NCBI GenBank assembly: GCA_016199325.1
Contig: JACQGW010000105.1
Span: 1-14,265 of the forward strand
Length of the DNA stretch: 14,265 nucleotides
Reading direction: 5' to 3'
Source of the DNA: Chloroflexota bacterium
GTDB lineage: Bacteria; Chloroflexota; Dehalococcoidia; JACQGW01
This document shows, piece after piece, positions 4,593 through 12,630 of this stretch; the first letter of the stretch is position 1; every line of letters begins with the position of its first letter. The translations under genes were made by a program, and so were the position numbers. The notes under the pieces are model-generated. The model was given only the letters and a program-made list of their open reading frames with translations. It ran no database searches and was not told the DNA's origin.

Positions 4593-7500
4593 ATGTGGAT
4601 CACTGCGTTTTCGCTGCGCCGGCCGCTCGTCCTGGTCATGGCGACGCTGGCGCTCATGATCGCCGGCCTCATCGCCTATGGCCGGATGAACGTCGACCTC
4701 TTGCCGAGCGCCAAGTTCCCGTTCATCTCGGTGACCATCGCCTATCCGGGCGCCGGGCCGCGTGAGGTCGAGGAGCGGATCACCAAGCCGCTCGAAGATG
4801 CCGCGGCCGGCGCCACGAACGTCAAGCGGATCACCTCCGTTGCCGGCGAAGGCTACGGCTACATCGTCGCCGAGTTCCACGACGGCACCGAGCCCGACGC
4901 GGCGATGCGCGAGATCGAGCAGAAAGTCAGCCTGATCCGGGGCCAGCTCCCGCCCGAGAGCCGAGCGCCCGTCCTCGCCAAGTTCGACCCCAGCTCGGCG
5001 CCGATCCTGATCCTGGCGATGCGCGGCGGGCTGCCGGTCGACGGCATGCAGCGACTGAGCGAAGAGGTCGTCAAGCCGGCGCTGGAAGCCGTCGACGGGG
5101 TCGCCGCCGTGAGCCTGATCGGCGGGCGCGAGCGCGAGGTCCACGTCCGGGTCGATCCCGCCAGGCTGGCCGGGCATCGGCTCTCGATCCTGCAGGTCAG
5201 CCAGGCGCTGCAGGCCAGCAACCTGTCGGTGCCGGCGGGCACCGTCGCCGTCGGGCAGGGCGAGGCAAACCTGCGCGTCTACGGCCTGCACCAGGACGTC
5301 GAAGCCATCGGCAACCTCGTCCTCATGACCGGTCCGACCGGCGCCGTACTGCTCAAGGACGTGGCGACCGTCGAGGAGGGGTTCACGCGGCAGAGCTCTA
5401 TCAGCAGGGTCAACGGCCAGGAGGGCCTCGGCATCCTCGTCCAGAAGCAGCCGACGGCAAACACCGTCGCGGTCTCCCGCGGCGTGAACGAGGCGCTGGC
5501 CCGGCTCTCGTCCCGGCTGCCCGGCGGCGTCCAGATCGTGACCATCGCCGACGGCGCCGAGTTCGTCCGGGCTTCGCTCGACGGCCTGAACGCCAACCTG
5601 CGCGACGCCGTGATCATCACGGCGCTGGTCCTCCTCCTCTTTCTCCACACCTGGCGGGCCACGGCCATCGTCCTCGTCGCCATCCCCACCTCGCTGATTG
5701 CGACCTTCGCCGTCATGTGGGTCGCCGGGTTCTCGATCAACATGATGTCGATGATGGGGCTGGCGCTGACGATCGGCATCCTCGTCGACGACAGCATCGT
5801 CATCCTCGAGAACATCTACCGCCACATGATGCGCGGCGAAAGCCCCTGGGCCGCCGCCATCACCGGCCGCGCCGAGATCGGCGCGGCGGCCGTCGCCATC
5901 ACGCTCGTCGACGTCATCGTCTACGCGCCGGTCGCCTTCCTCACGGGCATCGTCGGCCAGTTCTTCCGGGAGTTCGGGCTGACCATCGTCGTCGCAACGC
6001 TCTTCTCCCTCGCCGTCTCGTTCACCCTGACGCCGATGCTCTGCTCCCGGTGGCTGCGGCTCCACGGGGAGGAGCGATCGCCGCTCGCGTTCCTCTGGCG
6101 CCGCTGGGACGCCGGGTATGAGGCGGTGGTGCGGGGCTACCGGCGCGCGCTGGGCTGGTCGCTGGGGCATCGCTGGGCCATCGTCGGCCTGGGCGCACTG
6201 GCCTTTTTCGGCGGGATCGCGCTGATCCCCCTGGGTGCCGTCGGCACGGAGTTCGTGACCCAGGGCGACCAGGGCCAGTTCACCGTCAACCTGACGCTGC
6301 CGCCGGGGACGTCTCTGGAGCGGACGAACCAGGTCATCGCCGAGTTCGAGCAGCGCCTCGCCGCCGTTCCTGAGGTGGAGGCGTTTCAGACGGCGGTCGG
6401 CCTCGGCGGCCAGTACGGCCGCTCCGAGCACCGCTCCGGGCGCATCTACGTCCGGCTCAAGCCCAAGCGCGAGCGGGCGCGCTCCGTGTTCGAGGTTGCC
6501 GAGAGCATGCAGCAGCTCAAGCCCGACGTGCCCGGGCTTCAGGTGCGGGCGAACCTGCCGAACGTCGTCGGCATCGCCGCCCAGCCGGTCATCGTCCGCA
6601 TCCGCGGCGACGACGTCGACACACTCACGAAGCTCGCCGGCGAGGTCGAGGCCGTCGTAAGGAAGACGCCGGGCACGGCCGACGTGACGAACAGCAGCGC
6701 CGCCGGTCTGCCCGAGCTGCGGATCGAGGTCGATCACCGCAAAGCCGCCGACCTGGGTCTGACGACGGCCGCCGTCGCCGGCGCCATCCGGACGGCCTAC
6801 GAGGGCGAGGTCGCCACCCAGTTCCGCCGCGAGGGCCAGGACAAGATCGACATCCGCGTCCTCTTCACCCAGAGCGAGCAGGCGACGCCGGAGAGCCTGG
6901 TCGCGCTGCCGATCGTCACCCCGCGCGGGACAACGGTTCGGCTCGGCCAGCTCGCCCGGATCCGGCGCCTGGACGGTCCGGCGCAGATCGAGCGGCAGGA
7001 CCGGCATCGTCAGATCGAGATCGGCGCCAACCTGGCCGGTCGGCCCCTGGGCGACGTCACCGCCGACCTGAGCGCCGCCTTCGCCGGCCTGCAGTTGCCG
7101 GCCGGCTATGAGCTCTCCATCGAGGGCGAGACCGAGCAGCAGCAGGAGAGCTTCGGCTCGCTGAGCGCCGCCCTCCTGCTCTCGCTCGTACTGATGTATA
7201 TGCTGATGGTCGCCCTGTACGAGTCGTTCACCCATCCGCTGGTGATCATGCTCTCGTTGCCGCTCGCCTCGGTCGGCGCCATCGGCGCGCTGGCGCTGAC
7301 GGGCGACACGCTGAACATCATGTCCCTCGTCGGCCTCATCATGCTGACCGGCCTTGTCGGGAAGAACGCCATTCTGCTGGTCGACTATACCCACACACTC
7401 CGAACGCGCGGCATTGGCCGGCGGGAGGCGCTGCTGGAAGCCGGCCCCACCCGCTTGCGGCCGATCCTGATGACGACGGCGGCGATGGTCTTCGGCATGC

Positions 7501-7742
7501 TGCCGCTGGCGATGCGCATTGCCGAAGGGGCGGAGATCCGGAGCTCGATGGGCGTCGTCGTCATCGGCGGCCTCGTCACCTCGACGCTCCTGACTCTCGT
7601 CTTCATCCCGGCCGCCTACACGATCGTCGACGACGTCCAGGTCTGGCTCCTCGGCAAGCTCGGCCGTCGAACGACCCAGCCGCCGGCGCCCGCCCAGGCC
7701 CCCGAATCGGGGCTGGCTGAGGAGTACGTTCGGAATGGATAG
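4593..7742 (+). CDS. RND-family efflux transporter (AcrB/HAE1-like)
   Basis: The 1049-residue inner-membrane pump has normal family length and two halves. TM1 (12-30) is followed by a large external loop (about 32-330), TM2-6, TM7 near 525-545, a second loop (about 545-855) and TM8-12. The proton-relay residues of AcrB are present: the D-D pair at 399-400 in GILVDDSIVILENI, a lysine at 924 in VGKNAILLVDY, and R954/R956 in RLRPILMTTAAM. ATG 4593 is chosen because AAGGAG (4581-4586) lies 6 bases upstream and MWITAFSLRRPLVLV is the classic N-terminus; an in-frame extension to 4326 is not protein-like. It should export lipophilic or amphiphilic compounds using the proton gradient. Its adaptor follows 198 bases on, so pump precedes adaptor, the reverse of the usual order. 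No outer-membrane channel is present. Substrate unknown. Confidence 0.95.
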   Translation: MWITAFSLRRPLVLVMATLALMIAGLIAYGRMNVDLLPSAKFPFISVTIAYPGAGPREVEERITKPLEDAAAGATNVKRITSVAGEGYGYIVAEFHDGTEPDAAMREIEQKVSLIRGQLPPESRAPVLAKFDPSSAPILILAMRGGLPVDGMQRLSEEVVKPALEAVDGVAAVSLIGGREREVHVRVDPARLAGHRLSILQVSQALQASNLSVPAGTVAVGQGEANLRVYGLHQDVEAIGNLVLMTGPTGAVLLKDVATVEEGFTRQSSISRVNGQEGLGILVQKQPTANTVAVSRGVNEALARLSSRLPGGVQIVTIADGAEFVRASLDGLNANLRDAVIITALVLLLFLHTWRATAIVLVAIPTSLIATFAVMWVAGFSINMMSMMGLALTIGILVDDSIVILENIYRHMMRGESPWAAAITGRAEIGAAAVAITLVDVIVYAPVAFLTGIVGQFFREFGLTIVVATLFSLAVSFTLTPMLCSRWLRLHGEERSPLAFLWRRWDAGYEAVVRGYRRALGWSLGHRWAIVGLGALAFFGGIALIPLGAVGTEFVTQGDQGQFTVNLTLPPGTSLERTNQVIAEFEQRLAAVPEVEAFQTAVGLGGQYGRSEHRSGRIYVRLKPKRERARSVFEVAESMQQLKPDVPGLQVRANLPNVVGIAAQPVIVRIRGDDVDTLTKLAGEVEAVVRKTPGTADVTNSSAAGLPELRIEVDHRKAADLGLTTAAVAGAIRTAYEGEVATQFRREGQDKIDIRVLFTQSEQATPESLVALPIVTPRGTTVRLGQLARIRRLDGPAQIERQDRHRQIEIGANLAGRPLGDVTADLSAAFAGLQLPAGYELSIEGETEQQQESFGSLSAALLLSLVLMYMLMVALYESFTHPLVIMLSLPLASVGAIGALALTGDTLNIMSLVGLIMLTGLVGKNAILLVDYTHTLRTRGIGRREALLEAGPTRLRPILMTTAAMVFGMLPLAMRIAEGAEIRSSMGVVVIGGLVTSTLLTLVFIPAAYTIVDDVQVWLLGKLGRRTTQPPAPAQAPESGLAEEYVRNG

Positions 7743-7787
7743 AGGTGCATACGGCACGTCCCTCGCGGCTCTGGACGGCTCCCCGTC

Positions 7788-7870
7788 TGTCATGCTGAGC
7801 CGCAGCGAAGCATCTCCCCGGCTCGAACGACCAGCGTCCGGGAGATGCTTCGCTGCGGCTCAGCATGACA
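7788..7870. repeat. 31-bp perfect inverted repeat between pump and adaptor genes
   Basis: Arms 7788-7818 and 7840-7870 are exact reverse complements around a 21-base centre. The left arm starts TGTCATGCTGAGC and contains GAAGCATCT. This sequence type is a widespread dispersed repeat of bacterial genomes. As RNA it would make a very stable hairpin inside the pump-adaptor transcript; no T-run follows, so termination is not assured. Confidence 0.9.
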
Positions 7871-7927
7871 ATGGACAGGCCAGCCAACCTGCAACGGACT
7901 TGCTGGATGCACCAGCTAGCGCGCTCG

Positions 7928-7934
7928 AAGGAGG
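7928..7934 (+). promoter_or_regulatory. Shine-Dalgarno site of the adaptor gene
   Basis: AAGGAGG, 6 bases before the GTG at 7941; near-perfect, and it decides the GTG start. Confidence 0.8.
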
Positions 7935-7940
7935 AACATC

Positions 7941-9500
7941 GTGATTCGCAAGCTCGTCGTCGTCGGCACCACTCTCGCGCTGTTGATTGCCGGCGCCATC
8001 GCCGCGGTTGGCCTGCCGGAACGGTCGTCGCCGGCGGTCGCCGCACCGCCGCCTGTGGCCGCAGGCGTCCCTGTCCGTACGAGTGCCGTCGGGCGGTCCT
8101 CGCTCGCCGGCTCGCTCAGCTACACGGGTGACGTGCGCGCGCGATCACAGGTACACGTCATTCCGAAGGTCGCCGGGCGGATCGTGCGGCTCGCCGTCGA
8201 CGTCGGCGACGAGGTCAAAGCCGGCGACGTCCTCGCCGAGCTGGATCGGGACCAGGCGAAGCTCCAGGCCGAGCAGGCAACGGCGGCGCTGGCGGCGGCC
8301 GAGGCCCGCCTGGCGCAGATCATCGAGGGCCCTCGGCCCGAGCAGGTCGCGCTGGCCCAGGCGAACGTCGACGCCGCTCAGGCGCGGCTCGACGCGCTCC
8401 AGGACGGGCCGCGGGCCGAGCAGATCGGCCAGGCTCAGGCGAACCTGCGCGCCGCCGAGGCACGGCTGGCCCAGGTGAAGGCCGGTGCGACTGCCGAGCA
8501 GATCGCCGCCGCCGAGGCGCAGGTCCGACTGGCGCGCAATCAGCTCTACCTGGCCCAGGCGCAGGGGGACGCCGTGCTCGGCAGTCGCCTGCCGAGCACC
8601 TATACGAGAGAGCAGCGCGACGCCCAGACCGGCATGGCGTACGAGCAGATCCAGCTCGCCGAGGCCAATCTGGCCGGCGCGAAGAAGGGGGCGACCGACG
8701 AGCAGATCGCGCAGGCCGACGCTGCCGTCGACGCCGCCCGCCAACAACTGGCGCTGGCGAAGAGCCCGATTACGAGCCACGACCTGGCCCAGGCGCGGGC
8801 GGCGGCGCAGGCCGCCGTCGAACAGGCCAGGCTGGCGAAGGCGCCATTCACCGAGCATGATCGCCAGGCCGCCCGGGCGGCGGTGGATCAGGCCCGAGCG
8901 GCGCTGGCGCTGGCCAGGCTCCAGGACGCCGAGGCGACGGTCCGGGCGCCCATCGCCGGCGTCGTCGCCCAGAAGTTCCTGGTGGAGGGCGCCCTGGCCG
9001 GCCCGACCGGCCCCATCGTTACGCTGGTCTCGAAGGAGGTCGAGGTCGTCGTCAACGTCGAAGAGGCGCAGATCGGCCGGCTGAAGGTCGGCCAGGCCGC
9101 CACCATCGCCGTCGCCGCCTACCCGGACAAGCCGCTCCGCGGCGTGCTCAAGCTGGTCAGCCCGACGGTCGATCCGGCCAGCCGGACGGTCGCCGTCAAG
9201 GTCGATCCGGCGCCGGGGCAGGACACGCTGCTGCCGGGGATGTTCGCCGAGGTCGGCATCGCCGCCGACGAGAAGACGTCGGCGCTGGCGGTGCCGAAGG
9301 CCGCCGTCGTCGCCCGCGGCGGCAGCGCCCACGTCTTCGTCATCCGAGGGGGCCGGGCGTACCGAACGCCGGTCCGGCTGGGCGCGACCGAGGGCGCGCT
9401 CGTGGAGGTCCTCGGCGGGCTGGCCGAGGGCGAGGTCGTCGCCGCCGACAACCTCCCGGCGCTGACCGACGGCACGCCGGTCGTGGAACGGCCGAGCTGA
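7941..9500 (+). CDS. HlyD/AcrA-type periplasmic adaptor of the RND pump
   Basis: The 519-residue product is longer than the roughly 350-420 of common RND adaptors. It has an N-terminal membrane anchor (5-24) with no lipobox cysteine. The lipoyl domain is split: VIPKVAGRIVRL with D-V-G-D-E-V at about 73-92, and VRAPIAGVVAQ at 334-344. Between the halves lies an Ala-rich coiled-coil hairpin (about 102-333) with repeated motifs of the type G-x-x-x-E-Q-I/V at 130, 156, 182 and 250; the first three are spaced by 26 residues. Beta-barrel and membrane-proximal domains follow (about 365-515). It would join the pump to a channel, or in a single-membrane cell serve as an external extension. The start is the GTG with AAGGAGG 6 bases upstream. 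Partnership with the pump gene upstream is nearly certain. Confidence 0.92.
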   Translation: MIRKLVVVGTTLALLIAGAIAAVGLPERSSPAVAAPPPVAAGVPVRTSAVGRSSLAGSLSYTGDVRARSQVHVIPKVAGRIVRLAVDVGDEVKAGDVLAELDRDQAKLQAEQATAALAAAEARLAQIIEGPRPEQVALAQANVDAAQARLDALQDGPRAEQIGQAQANLRAAEARLAQVKAGATAEQIAAAEAQVRLARNQLYLAQAQGDAVLGSRLPSTYTREQRDAQTGMAYEQIQLAEANLAGAKKGATDEQIAQADAAVDAARQQLALAKSPITSHDLAQARAAAQAAVEQARLAKAPFTEHDRQAARAAVDQARAALALARLQDAEATVRAPIAGVVAQKFLVEGALAGPTGPIVTLVSKEVEVVVNVEEAQIGRLKVGQAATIAVAAYPDKPLRGVLKLVSPTVDPASRTVAVKVDPAPGQDTLLPGMFAEVGIAADEKTSALAVPKAAVVARGGSAHVFVIRGGRAYRTPVRLGATEGALVEVLGGLAEGEVVAADNLPALTDGTPVVERPS

Positions 9501-9505
9501 GATGT

Positions 9506-9542
9506 GAACCGCCAAGACGTCAAGATCGCCAAGAAAGGCGCC
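9506..9542 (+). repeat. AACCGCCA-type dispersed tag, copy 2
   Basis: Matches 1290-1326 at 31 of 37 positions, with A where copy 1 has G at most differences. It starts 6 bases after the adaptor stop codon. The end-of-window tag at 14237 is of similar build and is also placed after a stop. Confidence 0.7.
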
Positions 9543-9548
9543 GAGAAA

Positions 9549-9590
9549 CATGACGCATGACAGGACGCATGACGCACGACGCACGACGTC
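9549..9590 (+). repeat. GACGCATGAC/GACGCACGAC short tandem repeats
   Basis: A run of about 42 bases made of GACGCATGA and GACGCACGAC words. It shares TGACGCATGAC with the minus strand of 4425-4446. It is probably a low-complexity dispersed element. Confidence 0.55.
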
Positions 9591-9683
9591 CACCAACCAA
9601 CAGGATCCGCCCCCGAACCGCGCGACCGAACGCGACCTCGTCCGTTGTAAGAGATGCACGGTTTCTCCTTCCTTCTCCCGCTA

Positions 9684-9720
9684 GCCGCCCGGTCCGGCCT
9701 GGGCAACCGGACCGGGCGGC
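9684..9720. terminator. GC-rich hairpin after the pump operon
   Basis: Perfect 14-bp arms, GCCGCCCGGTCCGG (9684-9697) and CCGGACCGGGCGGC (9707-9720), enclose a 9-base loop. It lies between the adaptor gene and the DnaJ promoter, where a terminator is expected, but no T-run follows on either strand. It may be a non-canonical terminator or a REP-like element. Confidence 0.45.
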
Positions 9721-9775
9721 GGCGCGTTCGGCTGATCGCCGCGCCGTCGTTGCACCGAGCCGATGGGCGAAAAGG

Positions 9776-9804
9776 TTGACACAAGCTGTAGCAAGGGGTA
9801 TGAT
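9776..9804 (+). promoter_or_regulatory. Promoter of the DnaJ-like gene
   Basis: Consensus TTGACA (9776-9781), a 17-bp spacer and TATGAT (9799-9804) make the strongest promoter in the window. The predicted transcript start is near 9811, about 24 bases before the ATG. I see no CIRCE-type heat-shock repeat, so expression may be housekeeping. Confidence 0.8.
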
Positions 9805-9834
9805 CAAGGAGCAGAGCGGAGACAGGATCGCGCC

Positions 9835-10812
9835 ATGGATTACAAGGACTACTACAGCATTCTCGGCGTCCCGAAGGGCGCCGCCCAGAAAGAGATTCAG
9901 TCCGCCTATCGGAAGCTCGCCCGGAAGTACCATCCCGACGTCAACAAAGGGGACAAGGCGTCCGAGGCGAAGTTCAAGGAGATCAACGAGGCATACCAGG
10001 TCCTCGGCGATCCCGAGCAGCGGAAGAAATACGACGCGCTCGGCGCCAACTGGCGGCAGTACGAGCAGTGGCAGCGCGCCGCTGGTGCCAACGAGCAGCC
10101 GTTCGACTGGGCGCAGTTCGGCTTCCGGCCGGCGGGCCAGCGCGGCGGCTCCCGCGGCTACTCGGCGACCAGCCAGGCGGAGGTCGAAGACCTCTTCGAA
10201 AACAGCGGCCTGTTCTCCGACTTCTTCAACACGTTCTTCAGCGGCACGCAGGACCGCACGAGCGGCCGCGAACGCGTCGCCCGCAGGCGCGGCGGGGACG
10301 TCGATCAACCGGTCGACGTGACCCTGGAAGAGGCCGCCGCCGGCACGACCCGGACGCTCCAACTGACCGACGCGTCGGGTCGCACCCGCCGTATCGAGGT
10401 CAAGGTCCCCCCGGGCGTACGAGAGGCCAGCCGGGTTCGCGTGGCGGGTCAGGGCGGGCCCGGACTTGGCGGCCCAGCCGGCGACCTCTACCTGGTGGTG
10501 CATCTCCTGCCGCATCCGACGTTCGAGCGCCGCGGCGACGACCTCGTGACGAAGGTCCCCGTCCCGCTGACGGCGGCGGTCCTCGGCGGCGAGGTCGAGG
10601 TGCCGACCCTCCGGGGGAAGGTCGCGCTCAAGATCCCCGCAGAGACGCAGAACGGCCGCGTCTTCCGCCTGCGCGGCCTCGGGATGCCCCGCCTGGAGGA
10701 CCCCGAAGCGCGCGGCGACCTCCTGGCCGAGATGCGCGTCGTTCTGCCCGAGGGACTCTCACCCCGCGAGCGGGAAATCTTCGAGGAGCTCGCCAGACTC
10801 CGCACCCCCTAG
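9835..10812 (+). CDS. DnaJ-family co-chaperone without zinc finger (CbpA/class B type)
   Basis: The 325-residue product opens with a J domain (1-70) including the HPD motif at 33-35 in KYHPDVNKGDK, which stimulates the ATPase of DnaK. A Gly/Phe/Gln-rich linker (about 70-150, with DWAQFGFRP and FFNTFFSGTQ) follows. Two C-terminal substrate-binding beta domains run from about 155 to 305 (VDVTLEEAAAGTTRTL, VKVPPGVREASRVRV, GDLYLVVHLLPHPTFERRGDDL, LRGLGMP). The CxxCxGxG zinc-finger repeats of classical DnaJ are absent, which makes it CbpA-like. ATG 9835 is chosen because MDYKDYYSILGV is the family N-terminus; the frame is open upstream but covers the promoter. It has its own promoter, and no dnaK or grpE is in the window. 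Confidence 0.95.
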   Translation: MDYKDYYSILGVPKGAAQKEIQSAYRKLARKYHPDVNKGDKASEAKFKEINEAYQVLGDPEQRKKYDALGANWRQYEQWQRAAGANEQPFDWAQFGFRPAGQRGGSRGYSATSQAEVEDLFENSGLFSDFFNTFFSGTQDRTSGRERVARRRGGDVDQPVDVTLEEAAAGTTRTLQLTDASGRTRRIEVKVPPGVREASRVRVAGQGGPGLGGPAGDLYLVVHLLPHPTFERRGDDLVTKVPVPLTAAVLGGEVEVPTLRGKVALKIPAETQNGRVFRLRGLGMPRLEDPEARGDLLAEMRVVLPEGLSPREREIFEELARLRTP

Positions 10813-10918
10813 CGCAACCGGCGGATTTGTGGCAGAATGGAATCAGCCCAATCAAGCTGGCAGGCTGGGCGCCGCTGGGATACCGCGCCGGAGATCCGCT
10901 GGTGGATGGTGGCTGAGC

Positions 10919-11572
10919 ATGCTGCATGCACCCGTCAATGGCTACTTCGACGATTTCCTGCCCGCCCTGCGCTCGGCGGACCTCGGCCGCGCGCGCTCGC
11001 TGGTGCAAGAGGCGCTGGCTCGGGGGCTGCCGGCGCAGCGAGTGCTGGACCAGGTCGTGGTCGCCGGCCTCGCGGCGCTCGGCCAGGGCTGGGAGGACGG
11101 CTCGGTGTCGCTCACGCAGGTGTACATGGGCGGGCGCATCGCCGAGCAGTTGGTGAGCGGTCTCCTTCCCCAGGGTGCTCAACCCTCCGCTCCCTGGGGC
11201 AAAGTGGTCATCGGCACGCTGGGTGACTACCACGGGCTGGGCCAGCGCATCGTCGCCGCCTACCTGTCGGCGGCCGGCGCGCAGGTGGTATCCCTCGGGC
11301 TGGGCGTCGAGCCGGAAACCTTCGTCCGGCGAGCCCGAGAGGAGGAAGCCGACCTCATCGCCATCTCCGTGCTGATGTACGTATCGGCCCGCCGAGTGCG
11401 TCGGGTGCGCGAGCTGCTGGATCAAGAGCCGCGGCCTGTTCCCCTCCTGGTCGGCGGCGCTCCTTTCAACCAGGATAGCAGGCTGTGGCAGCAGGTGGGC
11501 GCGACGGCCGTGGGCGGCAATCCGGTCGCGGCCGTCACGATTGCCAGGCGGCTGATCGGAGGGGAACGATGA
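10919..11572 (+). CDS. Corrinoid (B12)-binding protein of methyltransferase type
   Basis: The 217-residue product has the two-domain layout of methyltransferase corrinoid proteins such as MtaC/MtbC. A helical cap domain (1-85) has GLAALGQGWEDGSVSLTQVY near 50-69. The Rossmann-like cobalamin domain (95-215) follows, with all key motifs: D-Y-H-G-L-G at 103-108 (DxHxxG, H105 as lower cobalt ligand), S-V-L at 150-152 (SxL) and G-G at 179-180. Such proteins carry a methyl group on cobalt between two methyltransferases. The start at ATG 10919 removes 30 upstream residues that do not look like the family; the ribosome site before it (GGATGGTGG) is weak. Its stop overlaps the start of the next gene (ATGA), implying coupled translation. 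No cobalamin riboswitch is evident upstream. Confidence 0.9.
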   Translation: MLHAPVNGYFDDFLPALRSADLGRARSLVQEALARGLPAQRVLDQVVVAGLAALGQGWEDGSVSLTQVYMGGRIAEQLVSGLLPQGAQPSAPWGKVVIGTLGDYHGLGQRIVAAYLSAAGAQVVSLGLGVEPETFVRRAREEEADLIAISVLMYVSARRVRRVRELLDQEPRPVPLLVGGAPFNQDSRLWQQVGATAVGGNPVAAVTIARRLIGGER

Positions 11573-12630
11573 GCGAAGCGGTGACACCGCTCCAGCGCGT
11601 GCTTACCTCCCTGAGCCATCAGGAGCCAGATCGGGTGCCCGTGTTCTTGCTCTTCACGATGCATGGAGCGAAGGTGCTGGGCATGAGCCTTCGGGAGTAC
11701 TACGCCAACCCGGAGCATCTGGTGGAGGCCCAGCTCCGCCTGGCGGACCGGTTCGGCCACGACTGCCTCTACGCGTTCTGGTATGCCGCTGGCGAGGCCG
11801 CCGCCTTCGGCAGCGAGGTGATCTTCTATGAGGATGGCCCGCCCAATGCCGGCGCCCCCCTGACCCGCCGGGCCGCCGACCTGCTCTCTCGGCCCCTGCC
11901 CGATCCGACCCGTGTCGCTCCCCTGAAAGACACCCTGGAGGCCATCCACCGCCTGGCAGAGCGCAACCAGAACCGGCGACCCATCGTCGGCGTCGTCATG
12001 GCCCCCTTCTCCCTGCCCATCATGCTGCTGGGCCTGGAGCGCTGGATTCTCCTGCTGTACGAGGAGCCGGAGACCGCCCATCGGCTACTGAGCTACCTCG
12101 GCGACTTCTGCGCCTCCTGGGCGAACGCGCAACTGGCCGCCGGTGCCCATGCCATCGCCTTCTTTGATCCTATGGCCTCCACGACGATGACGACCATCGA
12201 TCAGTTCCAGACCTTCGACCTGGCGGTCGCGAGCCACACCATCGCCCGGATCAACGGGCCGTGCGCCTACCACTTCGCCAGCGGGCGGGCCGGCCCCGTT
12301 CTAAGCCTCGTCCCTCAGACGGGCGCCGCGGCCGTAGTCGTGGGCGCTCGGGACGATCTCCGGGCCGTCAAAGCGAGCATGCGGGGGCGGCTGGGCGTCC
12401 TCGGCACGCTCAACGGCATCGAGATGGTCCGCTGGACGCCCGATGAGGCCGAGGCCGCCGTCAGGGCCTGCCTGGCCGCCGCGGGGCCGGGCGGCGGCTT
12501 CATCCTTGCCGATCAACATGGGGAGATCCCCTTCTACGTGCCGGACGAAACCCTTCACGCCATCATGGACACGGCGCGGCGCTGGGGGCGCTACCCGCTC
12601 GATTGGACGGCGGATGAGCCGGCTCGCTGA
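11569..12630 (+). CDS. Uroporphyrinogen decarboxylase/MtaA-like protein
   Basis: The 353-residue product has the UroD-family TIM-barrel layout ([20 protein letters not shown] at 6-25, [12 protein letters not shown] at 139-150, [14 protein letters not shown] at 278-291). Its pairing with a corrinoid protein points to the MtaA-type methyltransferase branch, which moves methyl groups between corrinoid and a thiol, rather than heme synthesis. MtaA-type enzymes bind zinc through H-x-C plus a distant C. Here H235 is followed by F-A, so the cysteine is Ala237, and the distal site reads D-Q-H-G (315-318) without cysteine, though H317 might substitute. Zinc or thiol chemistry may therefore differ. The start is ATG 11569, with GGAGGGG at 11558-11564 upstream; it overlaps the corrinoid gene by 4 bases and the kinase gene by 17. 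Confidence 0.85.
   Translation: MSEAVTPLQRVLTSLSHQEPDRVPVFLLFTMHGAKVLGMSLREYYANPEHLVEAQLRLADRFGHDCLYAFWYAAGEAAAFGSEVIFYEDGPPNAGAPLTRRAADLLSRPLPDPTRVAPLKDTLEAIHRLAERNQNRRPIVGVVMAPFSLPIMLLGLERWILLLYEEPETAHRLLSYLGDFCASWANAQLAAGAHAIAFFDPMASTTMTTIDQFQTFDLAVASHTIARINGPCAYHFASGRAGPVLSLVPQTGAAAVVVGARDDLRAVKASMRGRLGVLGTLNGIEMVRWTPDEAEAAVRACLAAAGPGGGFILADQHGEIPFYVPDETLHAIMDTARRWGRYPLDWTADEPAR

Noticed and set aside
4437..7793. Very long open frame of about 1118 codons on the minus strand opposite the RND pump
   Set aside because: It is antisense to a clear 12-TM transporter with conserved motifs. Its product is an Asp/Arg/Gly-rich string without domains, as expected from high-GC codon bias.
7735..7944. 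Small plus-strand frame with VMLSRSEASP and CFAAAQHD
   Set aside because: These peptides are translations of the 31-bp inverted repeat, a familiar spurious annotation, not a gene.
8145..9659. 504-codon minus-strand frame opposite the adaptor gene
   Set aside because: It is a shadow of the adaptor's Ala/Gln-rich coiled coil, with no domain and no ribosome site.
10833..10838. CAGAAT as -10 box of the corrinoid operon
   Set aside because: No acceptable -35 box lies 16-18 bp upstream and no extended -10 TG is in the right place. Too weak to list as a feature.
10813..10918. Cobalamin riboswitch before the corrinoid gene
   Set aside because: The roughly 106-base leader is too short and lacks the B12-box consensus (AGCCAGGAGACCTGCC) and related blocks.
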